This document shows, in pieces, positions 7,419-16,363 of a stretch of DNA of 64,000 bases. The DNA comes from Marinomonas polaris DSM 16579. GTDB taxonomy: Bacteria; Pseudomonadota; Gammaproteobacteria; Pseudomonadales; Marinomonadaceae. The notes beneath the pieces were generated by a model that worked only from the letters and a program-made list of their open reading frames with translations, ran no database searches and had not been told where the DNA came from. Position numbers and translations under genes: made by a program. Position 1 is the stretch's first letter. Every line of letters begins with the position of its first letter. The stretch spans positions 124,001 through 188,000 of the forward strand of contig NZ_FQVF01000009.1 in NCBI RefSeq assembly GCF_900129155.1, read 5' to 3'.

Positions 7419-9248
7419 ATGTTTGATGATGAGTTTGAAGATCAAATTATCTCTGAAGACACCTCAGATCAGCATCTTCAAACCAATGATCCTATTTTCT
7501 TCAGCTCTGACTTAGGTTCATACTCAGAAGATATTAGCCAAGAAGCCACTGCAAAATATGAATTAGTAATATTTCTACGCAGTCGACTGACCGGTGGGTG
7601 GACTCAGAAAAATATTGATCCTTTATTTGATGAGTATTTTTCACAAAATAGGCTCATCACAATGCCAAGCTGGCGTACTGCGGTTAGGTGGCATAAAAAA
7701 TTATTAGAGCAATGTGATGCCCTAGTTGCTCTAATCGATAGACATGATTGCAAGGGGAATCGAAACAAGAAACTACACCTAGATCATGATAACATTATAG
7801 AGGTACCAAATGATCTTTTTTTAAAAGCGAAGCGCCCTAGTATAGCTGGTGCCTATCGTTATTATAAAGATAAGTGTCTTCTAAGGGATCAAAGTAAAGG
7901 TGGAGGTATTCGTCCGATGTCGCAGAGGGCGTTCTACGACAGGATCTATAAACAAAACTCCTATGAAATGACTGCAAAACGCAGGGGTAAATACAAAGCC
8001 GATATGAAGTTTGGCTACAAAGGCGGGATAATAAAACCAGAACGAGTCATGCAACGAGTTGAAATAGACCATACACCCCTAGATATAATTTTATTAGATG
8101 ATGGAACAGGCAAGCCTATTGGTAAGCCGTTTCTAACACTCCTTAAAGATGTCTATAGTGGTTGTTTAGTCGGCTACCATTTAACATTCAAGGCGCCAAG
8201 TTATGCTTCTGTAGCAAAGGCCATATGCCATACTTTATTGCCTAAAAGCCAATCTCAAGAATTATGGGGTATTGAATGGCCTTGTAATGGAAAAATTGAA
8301 GTGCTGGTTGTCGATAATGGCGCTGAATTTTGGTCTAAATCATTAGAGCAAATGTGCTTAGAGTTAGGTATAAATATCCAGTATAACCCAGTACGTCAAC
8401 CATGGCTTAAACCCTTTATTGAGCGTAACTTTAGGTCGATTAATGATCTGCTACTGGACGAGCAAGATGGAAAAACCTTTCGTAGTTTGGATGTCCGTGA
8501 TGAATATGATTCTGTTAAAGAGGCAACAATTAAATTTAGTAATTTTGTTCACGGTTTTGAGAAGTGGATGGCTGAGGTCTACAATTGCTCTTCAGATAGC
8601 CGAGGGTTGAGGGTGCCATCTCTTCTTTGGCAAGAAGGTTTTGATAAGTTACCTCCTGCTAAGTTAAATGAACAAGATGCTATAGACTTGCCAAAGATTG
8701 CAGGACTTAAAAAAACTAGGACATTACAGCCTTCCGGAATTACCCATGAGCTCCTGCGTTATGATTCTGAAGCGTTATCCGATTATCGTAAAAGTTGCTG
8801 GTCACCTGACCAACGGAAAAAAGTTATAATTAAAGTTGATATAGATGATGTTAGCAAAATTTATGTATATCTATCCGAGTTAAATACGTATCTAACCGTA
8901 CCTTGCGTAGATAAAGTTTACACTTACAATCTAAGTCTAGATCAGCACTTGATAAATAAGTCGTTAACAAGAGCGAAAAACCTCTTACATGGAAAATCTG
9001 ATAAGGATTTAGCAGCTTCGAGAGAGGAGATACGAGAAGTCCTTGCTGGGCATGATGCTAACGTTAAAACTTCAACAAAAGTAACAACCAATAAAAAAGC
9101 AGCTCAGTATAAAGGATACAGTAGCGAGACAGTCAGAAATGCGGGTAATGCAGATAAAGGATTATCTACTCATGAGGGCAAAACGTCAGACTCCAGTGAG
9201 AATATTTCTGATTTAGAGGCATTATGGCAGTCGTTTAATAAGGATTGA
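7419..9248 (+). CDS. tnsB: TnsB DDE transposase
   Basis: TnsB binds the transposon ends and joins the 3' ends to target DNA. The 609-residue protein has the rve-type DDE triad: D217 (VEIDHTP), D299 (VVDNGAEF) and E335 (FIERNF), with 35 residues between the last two. N-terminal helix-turn-helix domains for end recognition precede it and a basic beta-barrel follows. The C-terminal 70 residues are low-complexity and polar, as in the TnsC-contacting tail of other TnsB proteins. It is followed after 4 bp by tnsC. All key residues are present, so it appears functional. Confidence 0.94.
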   Translation: MFDDEFEDQIISEDTSDQHLQTNDPIFFSSDLGSYSEDISQEATAKYELVIFLRSRLTGGWTQKNIDPLFDEYFSQNRLITMPSWRTAVRWHKKLLEQCDALVALIDRHDCKGNRNKKLHLDHDNIIEVPNDLFLKAKRPSIAGAYRYYKDKCLLRDQSKGGGIRPMSQRAFYDRIYKQNSYEMTAKRRGKYKADMKFGYKGGIIKPERVMQRVEIDHTPLDIILLDDGTGKPIGKPFLTLLKDVYSGCLVGYHLTFKAPSYASVAKAICHTLLPKSQSQELWGIEWPCNGKIEVLVVDNGAEFWSKSLEQMCLELGINIQYNPVRQPWLKPFIERNFRSINDLLLDEQDGKTFRSLDVRDEYDSVKEATIKFSNFVHGFEKWMAEVYNCSSDSRGLRVPSLLWQEGFDKLPPAKLNEQDAIDLPKIAGLKKTRTLQPSGITHELLRYDSEALSDYRKSCWSPDQRKKVIIKVDIDDVSKIYVYLSELNTYLTVPCVDKVYTYNLSLDQHLINKSLTRAKNLLHGKSDKDLAASREEIREVLAGHDANVKTSTKVTTNKKAAQYKGYSSETVRNAGNADKGLSTHEGKTSDSSENISDLEALWQSFNKD

Positions 9249-9252
9249 CCCC

Positions 9253-10257
9253 TTGAGCCTTACTGATGCAAATAAGTCCAAGATACGAACATTTAAAGAC
9301 TCATTTTGTCTTTATACCCCAGTTCGTGAAGTGTTAGCAGATCTTGAGTCACTTTATCAAAGTGCCGAAATTGGTGGGGATCAGCTTTCAATGCTTCTAT
9401 GCGGTGATACTGGAACTGGTAAATCCGCTCTCATTCGTTACTTCAGCGAAACAAAAAATCAAAATCAATCTGAAAGCCTTCCCATTTTGCTATCGCGTGT
9501 ACCAAGTAAACTGACTGTCGAAGATACAACGAGACAGCTTTTATGTGACCTAGGAGTATTTGGCTCAAGCTCACACAGATACAAAAATACTCAAAGTGAT
9601 GCGCATCTTACGAGCAGACTGCTTGACGCTTTAAGAGTTAAGAATACAAAGTTGATTATAATTAATGAGTTCCAAGAGCTGATTGAGTTTAAAGGCGCTC
9701 GTGATCGTCAGGCCATAGGGAATCGTTTAAAGCTTATAAGTGAAGAGGCTGGTGTACCGATAGTTCTTGCAGGTATGCCTTGGATTGATGAGATACTTAA
9801 TGACTCTCAGTGGGCCTCCCGACTTGCAACCAGAAGGCACACGTTGAACTATTTGAGCCTGTCAAAGCGGCCAAAAGAATACAATGAGCTTCTAAAGCTG
9901 TTAGAGCAATCAATTCCATGTGAAGTTGAAAATAGCCTAACAGAGTTTGAGATTAGCCTTTCTCTTTTTGCAGCTTCATGTGGCGAGATCCGTCAGCTTA
10001 AAGCGCTCCTGACAGAGGCAATTAAACTATGTCTTATCAGTAGTAAGCCTCTTTCCAAGCAATCTCTGAGTGATTCATTTAAAAACCTTTATCCTGGTAA
10101 TGAAAATCCTTTTGATCTGCCAAAAGAAAAAATCAAAATCCGTGAAGTTGAAATGCATTCCCAGTACATTCGTGGAGATAGCTCTCATCGCGCTTCAATA
10201 GAGCCTCGAAGGCTTTCCGAAGTAATGACATTGACCCAGATTTTATCCAAGAAATAG
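9253..10257 (+). CDS. tnsC: TnsC AAA+ regulator of transposition
   Basis: TnsC connects target selection (here the TniQ-Cascade complex) to the TnsAB transposase and forms ATP-dependent rings on DNA. The 334-residue length suits the compact TnsC of I-F3 elements. Walker A GDTGTGKS is at residues 51-58. Walker B is the LIIINEFQEL strand, with the acidic Glu, and a sensor-type ASRLATRRH stretch follows. Start is TTG 9253, 4 bp after the tnsB stop, so tnsABC form one operon. The next gene is 122 bp away behind its own promoter and operators. Confidence 0.92.
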   Translation: MSLTDANKSKIRTFKDSFCLYTPVREVLADLESLYQSAEIGGDQLSMLLCGDTGTGKSALIRYFSETKNQNQSESLPILLSRVPSKLTVEDTTRQLLCDLGVFGSSSHRYKNTQSDAHLTSRLLDALRVKNTKLIIINEFQELIEFKGARDRQAIGNRLKLISEEAGVPIVLAGMPWIDEILNDSQWASRLATRRHTLNYLSLSKRPKEYNELLKLLEQSIPCEVENSLTEFEISLSLFAASCGEIRQLKALLTEAIKLCLISSKPLSKQSLSDSFKNLYPGNENPFDLPKEKIKIREVEMHSQYIRGDSSHRASIEPRRLSEVMTLTQILSKK

Positions 10258-10304
10258 CTGCGTTGATTAAAAAACAGTCTAAATTGGCTTCAACGCTTCA
10301 TTTT

Positions 10305-10353
10305 CTAAGGATTCCTTAATATACTTTTGGTCTCTATGCTAAGAAAATCTTAG
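10305..10353. promoter_or_regulatory. Tandem CTAAG-N5-CTTAG operators upstream of xre
   Basis: A perfect 15-bp palindrome, CTAAG-AAAAT-CTTAG, occupies 10339-10353. A one-mismatch copy, CTAAG-GATTC-CTTAA, lies at 10305-10319. Their centres are 34 bp apart, about three helical turns. The same motif recurs upstream of tniQ (13122-13136), so Xre autoregulation with cross-control of the targeting operon is the simplest reading. Confidence 0.6.
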
Positions 10354-10379
10354 ATTACGTTTTTTAAGTAGCTAGGATT

Positions 10380-10682
10380 ATGCAAAGCCCATTACCTCAA
10401 AGACTAAAGAGTGCTCGCAAGTTGGCCAAGCTCACACAGGAAAAACTCAGTAATAAACTAGGGTTTGATGATCGATCCCATGGGACAGCCCGAATTAGTC
10501 AATATGAGACCGGAAAGCATGCCCCAGATTTTGCAATGGCGAAGAAAATGGCAGATGCATTAGGAGTGCCTGTGGCATATCTCTATTGTGATGAAGAGAA
10601 ATTGGCTGACTTGATTCTTGCCGCCTCCAAATTAGATGAAAATCAACTAACTATGATAATTGAATCTATTTCAGATCTTTAA
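10380..10682 (+). CDS. Xre-family transcriptional regulator
   Basis: The 100-residue protein has an N-terminal HTH_3 domain, with LKSARKLAKLTQEKLSNKLGF, then ARISQYETGKHAPD and MAKKMADALGVPVAYLY, the classic Cro/C1 recognition pattern. A short helical tail may dimerise. I-F3 CASTs are known to encode Xre regulators that repress targeting genes or the private homing guide until the element enters a new cell. Here the gene lies between tnsC and tniQ, with operator-like palindromes in front of itself and of tniQ. It is 42 bp upstream of the AAA ATPase gene, so the two probably share a transcript. It could alternatively control only that ATPase. Confidence 0.85.
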   Translation: MQSPLPQRLKSARKLAKLTQEKLSNKLGFDDRSHGTARISQYETGKHAPDFAMAKKMADALGVPVAYLYCDEEKLADLILAASKLDENQLTMIIESISDL

Positions 10683-10724
10683 ATGGTAAAGCAAATTATT
10701 TTTAAACTATTGGAGTAAATTGGC

Positions 10725-13070
10725 GTGCTCGAACGGATTCAAATGATAGATAATGTAGGTAATTATTCTGGTGCTAACGCGGGCAGTATAACATTTACAG
10801 ATGTTAATATAATTTATGGTGAAAATAGAAATGGTAAAAGCACACTGTGTGACATTTTCTATTCTCTTTCTTTAAACGATCCACAATTTATTCTTGATAG
10901 AAAATCAATCTTACCAAATCGAAATGCTGCTCAAATCCAACAGCGAGTAGAGTTAAAGTTTGAAGGTCAAAGACAAGCTGTGAGGTTTATTAATGCAGTA
11001 TGGGACTCTCAACCACCAGAAAATTCAAAACTCTACATTTTTGATCATAGCTTCATTCATCGTAACGTGATGACTGGTGCCATATACAGCCGCGATAATT
11101 CAACAAATATGTCTGGCTTCATCCTAGGAGAGAATGCTGCACAATTTGAAGCTTTAGAAGCTCGAAACCAGCAACTAAGAGTAGACAGACGAACGCTCGC
11201 TAGCTATAAAGCACAACTAATAGCCCACGAGTTAGGTGACTTCAATACATTCATAGCTTCACCGAAACCAATTAAGACTCTGCAAGAGCTTGACACAGAA
11301 ATTCACACATCAAAATTTACCCAACAAACGCTAGCAACTCAGATTGCAAATATTAATCAAGTTACTCGAAGACCTAATCTTGAGAATATCTTAAGTTTCC
11401 ATTCTATCGATGATAAAGTCCAAAGAATTAACGATTTTTTGGCTTTGTCGATGGAGAATGTTCACGAAGCCTCTAAATCGGTAGTGACAGCTCACAAAAG
11501 TCATGTCGCAAATAATAGCTCTTTCGATGGATGGACAGCAAAAGGGTTAACACATCTTATTGAAGACTGCCCGTTCTGTGGTCAAACTCTTGGTAATGAA
11601 GCTCATAGCCTTATAGAAAGCTATAGAACTGCTTTTGACGATACATTTCAACGTTTCATTGCAACAACAAAAACATCTGCTACTCAGCTACAGCGAGAAA
11701 CTCTTTTAGAGATCTCCTTAAATGCCTTGACTCAACAGCATGAACGTAACCTTGCAGCACTTGATAGCTATCCAGAAGAAGCTATAAAAGCACAACTCGA
11801 TGAAAGAAATTTTGCGACACAGTTAAATGATAAGTTCGAGGATATTAATGTCACTCTTCAAGAGTTGAATGCATCTCTAGCGGAAACAATCCAAATAGTT
11901 AGAGCTTCATTGACTGAGAAATATGACACTCCCTACAACCTTATAAACCCTATTAATTTCAGTGCGCTCCAATTCAGGCTACAAACTTTCAATGACACTG
12001 TTACTGAATACGCAGCAATCACTATTGCGACCAATGAGATTCTTATCAATTTTAAAGGCGCTCAAGATGCAACCGCTCTTTTGAATATTATGCGACAAGA
12101 AGAACAAAATGAAGTAGCAATCACAAATGAACGTAAGAGGCTTCACTTAGACACAGAATGTACTGAGTACATTGACTTAAAAAACCAGATTGACGTTCTT
12201 CAAGCGCAATATGACATGGATAAAACCTCTCTAGAGCAAGCTCAAGAGGTATTTTTGGACACTTACTTTACCGAAATAAATACGTTATTTAGAGCAATTG
12301 GTTCATCTGATTTTAATATATCCCGAAAAATTAACAGAGGTGGAGCAAGAACCGTTTATGATCTGAAAGTTACATTCAAAGGACAAGTAATTAATAACTC
12401 AAAGTTACATTGTCTCTTTAGTGAGTCGGATAGAAGAGCGCTAGCTCTGTGTATCTTCCTAGCAAAAATCCATCGACTTTCAGATGAAGATAAACGCAAG
12501 GCTATTTTAGTCATGGATGATCCTGTTACCAGCTTTGATAATGAGCGCATTTCAAGCATTCTGCGCATTCTTTTTGCGCTTAAACCATCAATTAAACAGA
12601 TGATTATCACGACCCACTACAAAGGTATGGCATCAGCGGTAATGAAAAAGTTTAATGAAGCTCAAGCATTGAAAATCATTCAAACAGCTCAAGGGTCTAG
12701 TTTTATTCAATCAACAAAAGTAGAAATGACTGCAACAGCTCATGATGAAAGATACATGGAAATTATGGATTTTGTTAACCTAAGGACACAGGACAACAAA
12801 ATCACAAAACTCAGGCCATTCATTGAAGATGAAATGAGACAGCGTTATAGGTTGCCATTATCAGGCATGAATCTAACAGAAAGAGATAGTTTTAACGATT
12901 GTATTGAAGCACTAAAAAACAATAGTCAAATTGACGATGCTGTAGCGGTTCTTCTTCATGACTATAGAACAACACTTAACCTCCCTGCACATGAGTTAAC
13001 CTCATGGAGTTTAGAAGACTCAAGATCGTATGCTAAAGGTATGATGGACTTTATCTATAACCGTTTATAG
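10725..13070 (+). CDS. Large AAA_13/RloC-like ATPase with zinc-hook motif
   Basis: The 781-residue SMC/RecF-type ATPase has Walker A GENRNGKST near residues 32-40 and, after a long coiled-coil middle, Walker B VMDDPVTSFD near residue 598 with a TTHYKG switch histidine. CPFC at residues 282-285 in the centre of the coiled coil looks like half of a Rad50/RloC-type zinc hook, which would dimerise the protein. About 180 residues follow the ATPase head; this is where RloC/PrrC proteins carry an anticodon nuclease, but I could not confirm its catalytic motif. Start GTG 10725 follows TTGGAG. A defence ATPase between tnsC and tniQ rather than in the cargo zone is unusual. Function in transposition versus defence is open. 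Confidence 0.75.
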   Translation: MLERIQMIDNVGNYSGANAGSITFTDVNIIYGENRNGKSTLCDIFYSLSLNDPQFILDRKSILPNRNAAQIQQRVELKFEGQRQAVRFINAVWDSQPPENSKLYIFDHSFIHRNVMTGAIYSRDNSTNMSGFILGENAAQFEALEARNQQLRVDRRTLASYKAQLIAHELGDFNTFIASPKPIKTLQELDTEIHTSKFTQQTLATQIANINQVTRRPNLENILSFHSIDDKVQRINDFLALSMENVHEASKSVVTAHKSHVANNSSFDGWTAKGLTHLIEDCPFCGQTLGNEAHSLIESYRTAFDDTFQRFIATTKTSATQLQRETLLEISLNALTQQHERNLAALDSYPEEAIKAQLDERNFATQLNDKFEDINVTLQELNASLAETIQIVRASLTEKYDTPYNLINPINFSALQFRLQTFNDTVTEYAAITIATNEILINFKGAQDATALLNIMRQEEQNEVAITNERKRLHLDTECTEYIDLKNQIDVLQAQYDMDKTSLEQAQEVFLDTYFTEINTLFRAIGSSDFNISRKINRGGARTVYDLKVTFKGQVINNSKLHCLFSESDRRALALCIFLAKIHRLSDEDKRKAILVMDDPVTSFDNERISSILRILFALKPSIKQMIITTHYKGMASAVMKKFNEAQALKIIQTAQGSSFIQSTKVEMTATAHDERYMEIMDFVNLRTQDNKITKLRPFIEDEMRQRYRLPLSGMNLTERDSFNDCIEALKNNSQIDDAVAVLLHDYRTTLNLPAHELTSWSLEDSRSYAKGMMDFIYNRL

Positions 13071-13118
13071 TCTCATGATTTGATTTAAATAGTGGTAAAG
13101 CTAGTTACTTCTGCTACA

Positions 13119-13139
13119 TTTCTAAGTATATCTTAGAAA
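13119..13139. promoter_or_regulatory. Palindromic operator upstream of the tniQ-cas operon
   Basis: CTAAG-TATAT-CTTAG sits at 13122-13136 and the symmetry extends three bases on each side, a 21-bp perfect palindrome. It ends 13 bp before the preferred tniQ start, where a bound repressor would block ribosome access or the promoter. It is the same motif as in front of xre. Confidence 0.65.
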
Positions 13140-13151
13140 ATAGGTGTGCTG

Positions 13152-14303
13152 ATGAGCTTCTTACCTAACTCCATCGATCTATATGAAGATGAAGCGCTTG
13201 AAAGTGCTTTGCTTCGCCTGTGCAGAGTCAATCACTTTGAGCATTACAGTGACCTTTCAATTGAGGTGAAGTCTTGGTTGGAAGAGCGCCATCCCACTAT
13301 TGCTGGGGCATTTCCACTTTCTCTAGATGCAGTAAACATCTATCACGCAAAGCAAAGCAGCGCCCAGCGTGTACAGGCGATTCAATTACTTGAGCAGTTG
13401 GTCGGCCTGTCACGTTTTTCATTACTGGATATCTGCTTCAAGCATACCACCGCTGTAGACCTTGGACAGTATGCCGAAGTTCGTTATAAACAAATCAATA
13501 TTCCCAGAGAATTTCTTCGTTCGACGATTATCCCTATCTGCCCAGAATGCCTGAATGAATCAAATTATGTTCGATTTGATTGGCATATCAACAAGGTTGA
13601 GTGCTGCGAGAAGCATGGTATTAAACTGCTAAGAAATTGCCCTTCATGTCATATCCCTTTGAACTACATGAACTCTGAAGACCCTGGACGATGCATCTGT
13701 GGTCTGAATTTGTTACAAAACTCACATAGAGAGTTTGGCTTTGATAGCTGGCGTGATCATTCGCTATATGAGGCAATTGGTTCTTGCTCACTTTCCGAAA
13801 AATTAGCAGTGCTCGTATTTTCAGATAAGTTTTTTCCTTTGTTAGCTTATGAAGACTTCATTGTTGATCCACGTCGTCATATTGATGAGTACCTAAATGG
13901 TTTAATCGAGCAAAATTTACTGCTGGCAACGGAGAAGCCAAATAGATTGTCGTTTGCTCAAATATCCAATGATTTTCTAGATGATATCTCTGCAATTAGC
14001 TGCTTACCATTAAAAATCAAAGAGTTCATTGCCGGTGTTGTTATCACTTTAGCGATCAACGAAGAACGTTCAACGATTGCCAATATTGGCGATACCCTTG
14101 TGTCCGCTAGAGAGGCTGCCGTTATAATCGGTTCAGAACTTGATGATATATATCGACTTTATGAGTCAGGGATTTTAGTTGTCGGGAGGCGGCTACGAAA
14201 TGAAGGTAAACTGGAGTCTCACAACCCAGTATTTCGGCTAAGAGATGTTGCTTCTTTAGCATTGTCCTATTCTAAATATCAGTTTAGCCAATCAGCGTGG
14301 TAG
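13152..14303 (+). CDS. tniQ: TniQ, target-selection adaptor
   Basis: TniQ dimers bind the Cas6 end of Cascade and recruit TnsC in I-F3 CASTs. The protein is 383 residues from ATG 13152, chosen because TAGGTG lies at ribosome-binding distance; a GTG at 13146 is the alternative. The zinc-finger region is visible as CPEC, CCEKHG, NCPSCH and RCICGL between about residues 130 and 195. It follows a helix-turn-helix-rich N-terminus starting with the family-typical YEDEALESALLRL. It is the first gene of the tniQ-cas8-cas7-cas6 operon, and the only TniQ/TnsD homologue seen. No separate tnsD-type protein for att-site binding is present, so homing must rely on the guide RNA. Confidence 0.93.
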   Translation: MSFLPNSIDLYEDEALESALLRLCRVNHFEHYSDLSIEVKSWLEERHPTIAGAFPLSLDAVNIYHAKQSSAQRVQAIQLLEQLVGLSRFSLLDICFKHTTAVDLGQYAEVRYKQINIPREFLRSTIIPICPECLNESNYVRFDWHINKVECCEKHGIKLLRNCPSCHIPLNYMNSEDPGRCICGLNLLQNSHREFGFDSWRDHSLYEAIGSCSLSEKLAVLVFSDKFFPLLAYEDFIVDPRRHIDEYLNGLIEQNLLLATEKPNRLSFAQISNDFLDDISAISCLPLKIKEFIAGVVITLAINEERSTIANIGDTLVSAREAAVIIGSELDDIYRLYESGILVVGRRLRNEGKLESHNPVFRLRDVASLALSYSKYQFSQSAW

Positions 14304-14311
14304 TGGTTTTT

Positions 14312-16363
14312 ATGGATTCACTTCAAGCACTGCTTTCATCAGAAAACTCACTTAGCCTTAAAGACTTTAACGATATCGCTAAAAAGCTATTTGAGTTGAA
14401 TTCGGTCTTAGTTGATGTGACTGATCAAGAACTGCTGTGTCTAGCTATCTTGGTCAACTTAACCAGTAAAGCCGAATGTCGGTTGGATAATATTCAAAAT
14501 GCTAAAACGACTTTAAATAGCGATCTTTTTTGGACTAAGTTTCGCAAAGTCGCCTCGCAACTGCATACGCACAACCTTAAATGGCCAGACTCGCGTGTTA
14601 GCCTAAAACACCAAATACGAGTTATTCCTCAAAACGGAGAGTTACCCGAGTTTGGTTGGGCGGGGAATAGCAGTGACTATCGAATTGGTCGAATGCTCAC
14701 AAGTACTTTTCTGTGGCGAGGCCGTAAGCATTCTCTTGTTTCTGTATGGCTTGATGATGACGTAATTTGGCGTAAAGCTGCGTATAAGCTAGGGATAAAC
14801 AAGACGTTTTGGTATTCAATAAAGCAAGAGTTCCAGGAGCTATTCTCAGGTAGCCATTTTCCTGAGGAGATTGATCAGTACAGCCATGAATTGTTGTTTC
14901 CATATAAAGATAATCATTACTTAACTGTTACTCCTGTGGCGTCTCATGTTGATCAGTTGCTCATTCAAAGTATTTCAGGTGTTCCTATTCAGACATTAAG
15001 CTTTCCTCACCCTAGCGCGCTAGGTGTTCTGTGTGGTTGTATGGGCGGCCATATGCGCTTTATTAAACAGTCCCCATTGCTGCGCAGGCCTGAGACGAAA
15101 TGGTCTTATGCTGAGCAGCAAGAGGTTTTTAATGGCTATCCAGTTACTTGCAAGCAAGCTGTCAGTATTTATCGTGAGATCATAGATGTTAATACTTATT
15201 CTTCTCTAAGACTTAAAAGACGGGCTCGTCTTTTGGTATTGAAGCAACTAGATGATGTTTTAAGTCAATGGATTGCACCTTTTGTACGCCTAAAGCTCAT
15301 TGGTAAAGTGGCTGCTGAAACAAACAAACTAAGCGATGAAGAACATTACTTTCTTCAGTCAAAAGAAACAGACTTACAGGACTTCTCACGCTATTTGAAT
15401 CGAAAGCTTCATGGTGTACTTGAGCACAATAAATATACTCGAAGCTATAGCTACCATCAGCGCTTGTTAGGGGTAACTCAGAAGCGTTTAGCAAGTATGC
15501 TTAAAAGGGCGTTTTCTATAAACGCTAAAGTGACATCTGACCATGAAGAAGAATTGTATCTTGTTTTAAAGAATCTCCGACTCACTGAGGCTAACGGTTT
15601 AAACAATCCATTCGTGGCTGGGATGCCATCCATGATTGGGTTATATGGTTTCTTACACCGTTTTGAGAGGCAGTTAATAGATTGCTATCCAGAAGTAATT
15701 GTTGAAAGCTTCGCGCTGCAATGTAACCAATATCAAGTAATTAATAAAAATAAATTACCCGCCTACAGTATTCCTGAAAAGGATATGGGGATTAGGCGCA
15801 GCGGCATAGTTCCAGAGTGCAGTTTTGATGGTAAGTTTTCTATAGTGGTTAAGCTTCATAAACACTCTGGTTTTACAGATAAGCTTGATGTAGAGCTACT
15901 TAAGCAAGTTCTACCAGAGCGATTGTGGGGTGGCTCTCTTCATCCGCCATTTTTATACGAAGAAACTGAATGGGCTCAGTTGTTTTATGGTTCAAATAAC
16001 TTGAAGCAATTCATAGCGATCAATCTCTTTGATGGAAACTGGCTGACACCCGTTAGAGACAGCGGTTTTGACTTATCCTCGAATTTGCAGCTTTTAAAGC
16101 AGAAAGCTAAATTGTCGCTTTGCTTAGTGGGTTATAGGCTTTTAGAGCCTATCAAATCTCGTGAGGTAGATTCTGGTATTCATGCATTCTGTGAGCCGCT
16201 TATAGGCCTTTGTACGCGTGAGCGCAGCATAGACGTGATAAGAGCTGCAAGTAATATTGAAAAGCAAATTTTTTGGCAATTTATGCCTATCTCTCAAAGC
16301 TGTACTACATTACAAGTAGGCCCAGTTTGTGGAGAATCCAATGCAACTTCCGAATCAACTTAG
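14312..16363 (+). CDS. cas8f: Cas8f-Cas5f fusion, large subunit of the I-F3 Cascade
   Basis: At about 683 residues from ATG 14312 the protein has the size of the natural Cas8/Cas5 fusion found in transposon-encoded I-F3 systems. That fusion recognises the PAM and caps the 5' crRNA handle. Identification rests on size, position between tniQ and cas7f, and the SLHPPFLYEETEWAQLF region and other stretches typical of Csy1-like proteins; no simple catalytic motif exists. Its 3' end overlaps the cas7 start by 23 bp, implying translational coupling. No Cas2-3 nuclease gene is in the element, so binding does not lead to target cleavage. Confidence 0.88.
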   Translation: MDSLQALLSSENSLSLKDFNDIAKKLFELNSVLVDVTDQELLCLAILVNLTSKAECRLDNIQNAKTTLNSDLFWTKFRKVASQLHTHNLKWPDSRVSLKHQIRVIPQNGELPEFGWAGNSSDYRIGRMLTSTFLWRGRKHSLVSVWLDDDVIWRKAAYKLGINKTFWYSIKQEFQELFSGSHFPEEIDQYSHELLFPYKDNHYLTVTPVASHVDQLLIQSISGVPIQTLSFPHPSALGVLCGCMGGHMRFIKQSPLLRRPETKWSYAEQQEVFNGYPVTCKQAVSIYREIIDVNTYSSLRLKRRARLLVLKQLDDVLSQWIAPFVRLKLIGKVAAETNKLSDEEHYFLQSKETDLQDFSRYLNRKLHGVLEHNKYTRSYSYHQRLLGVTQKRLASMLKRAFSINAKVTSDHEEELYLVLKNLRLTEANGLNNPFVAGMPSMIGLYGFLHRFERQLIDCYPEVIVESFALQCNQYQVINKNKLPAYSIPEKDMGIRRSGIVPECSFDGKFSIVVKLHKHSGFTDKLDVELLKQVLPERLWGGSLHPPFLYEETEWAQLFYGSNNLKQFIAINLFDGNWLTPVRDSGFDLSSNLQLLKQKAKLSLCLVGYRLLEPIKSREVDSGIHAFCEPLIGLCTRERSIDVIRAASNIEKQIFWQFMPISQSCTTLQVGPVCGESNATSEST

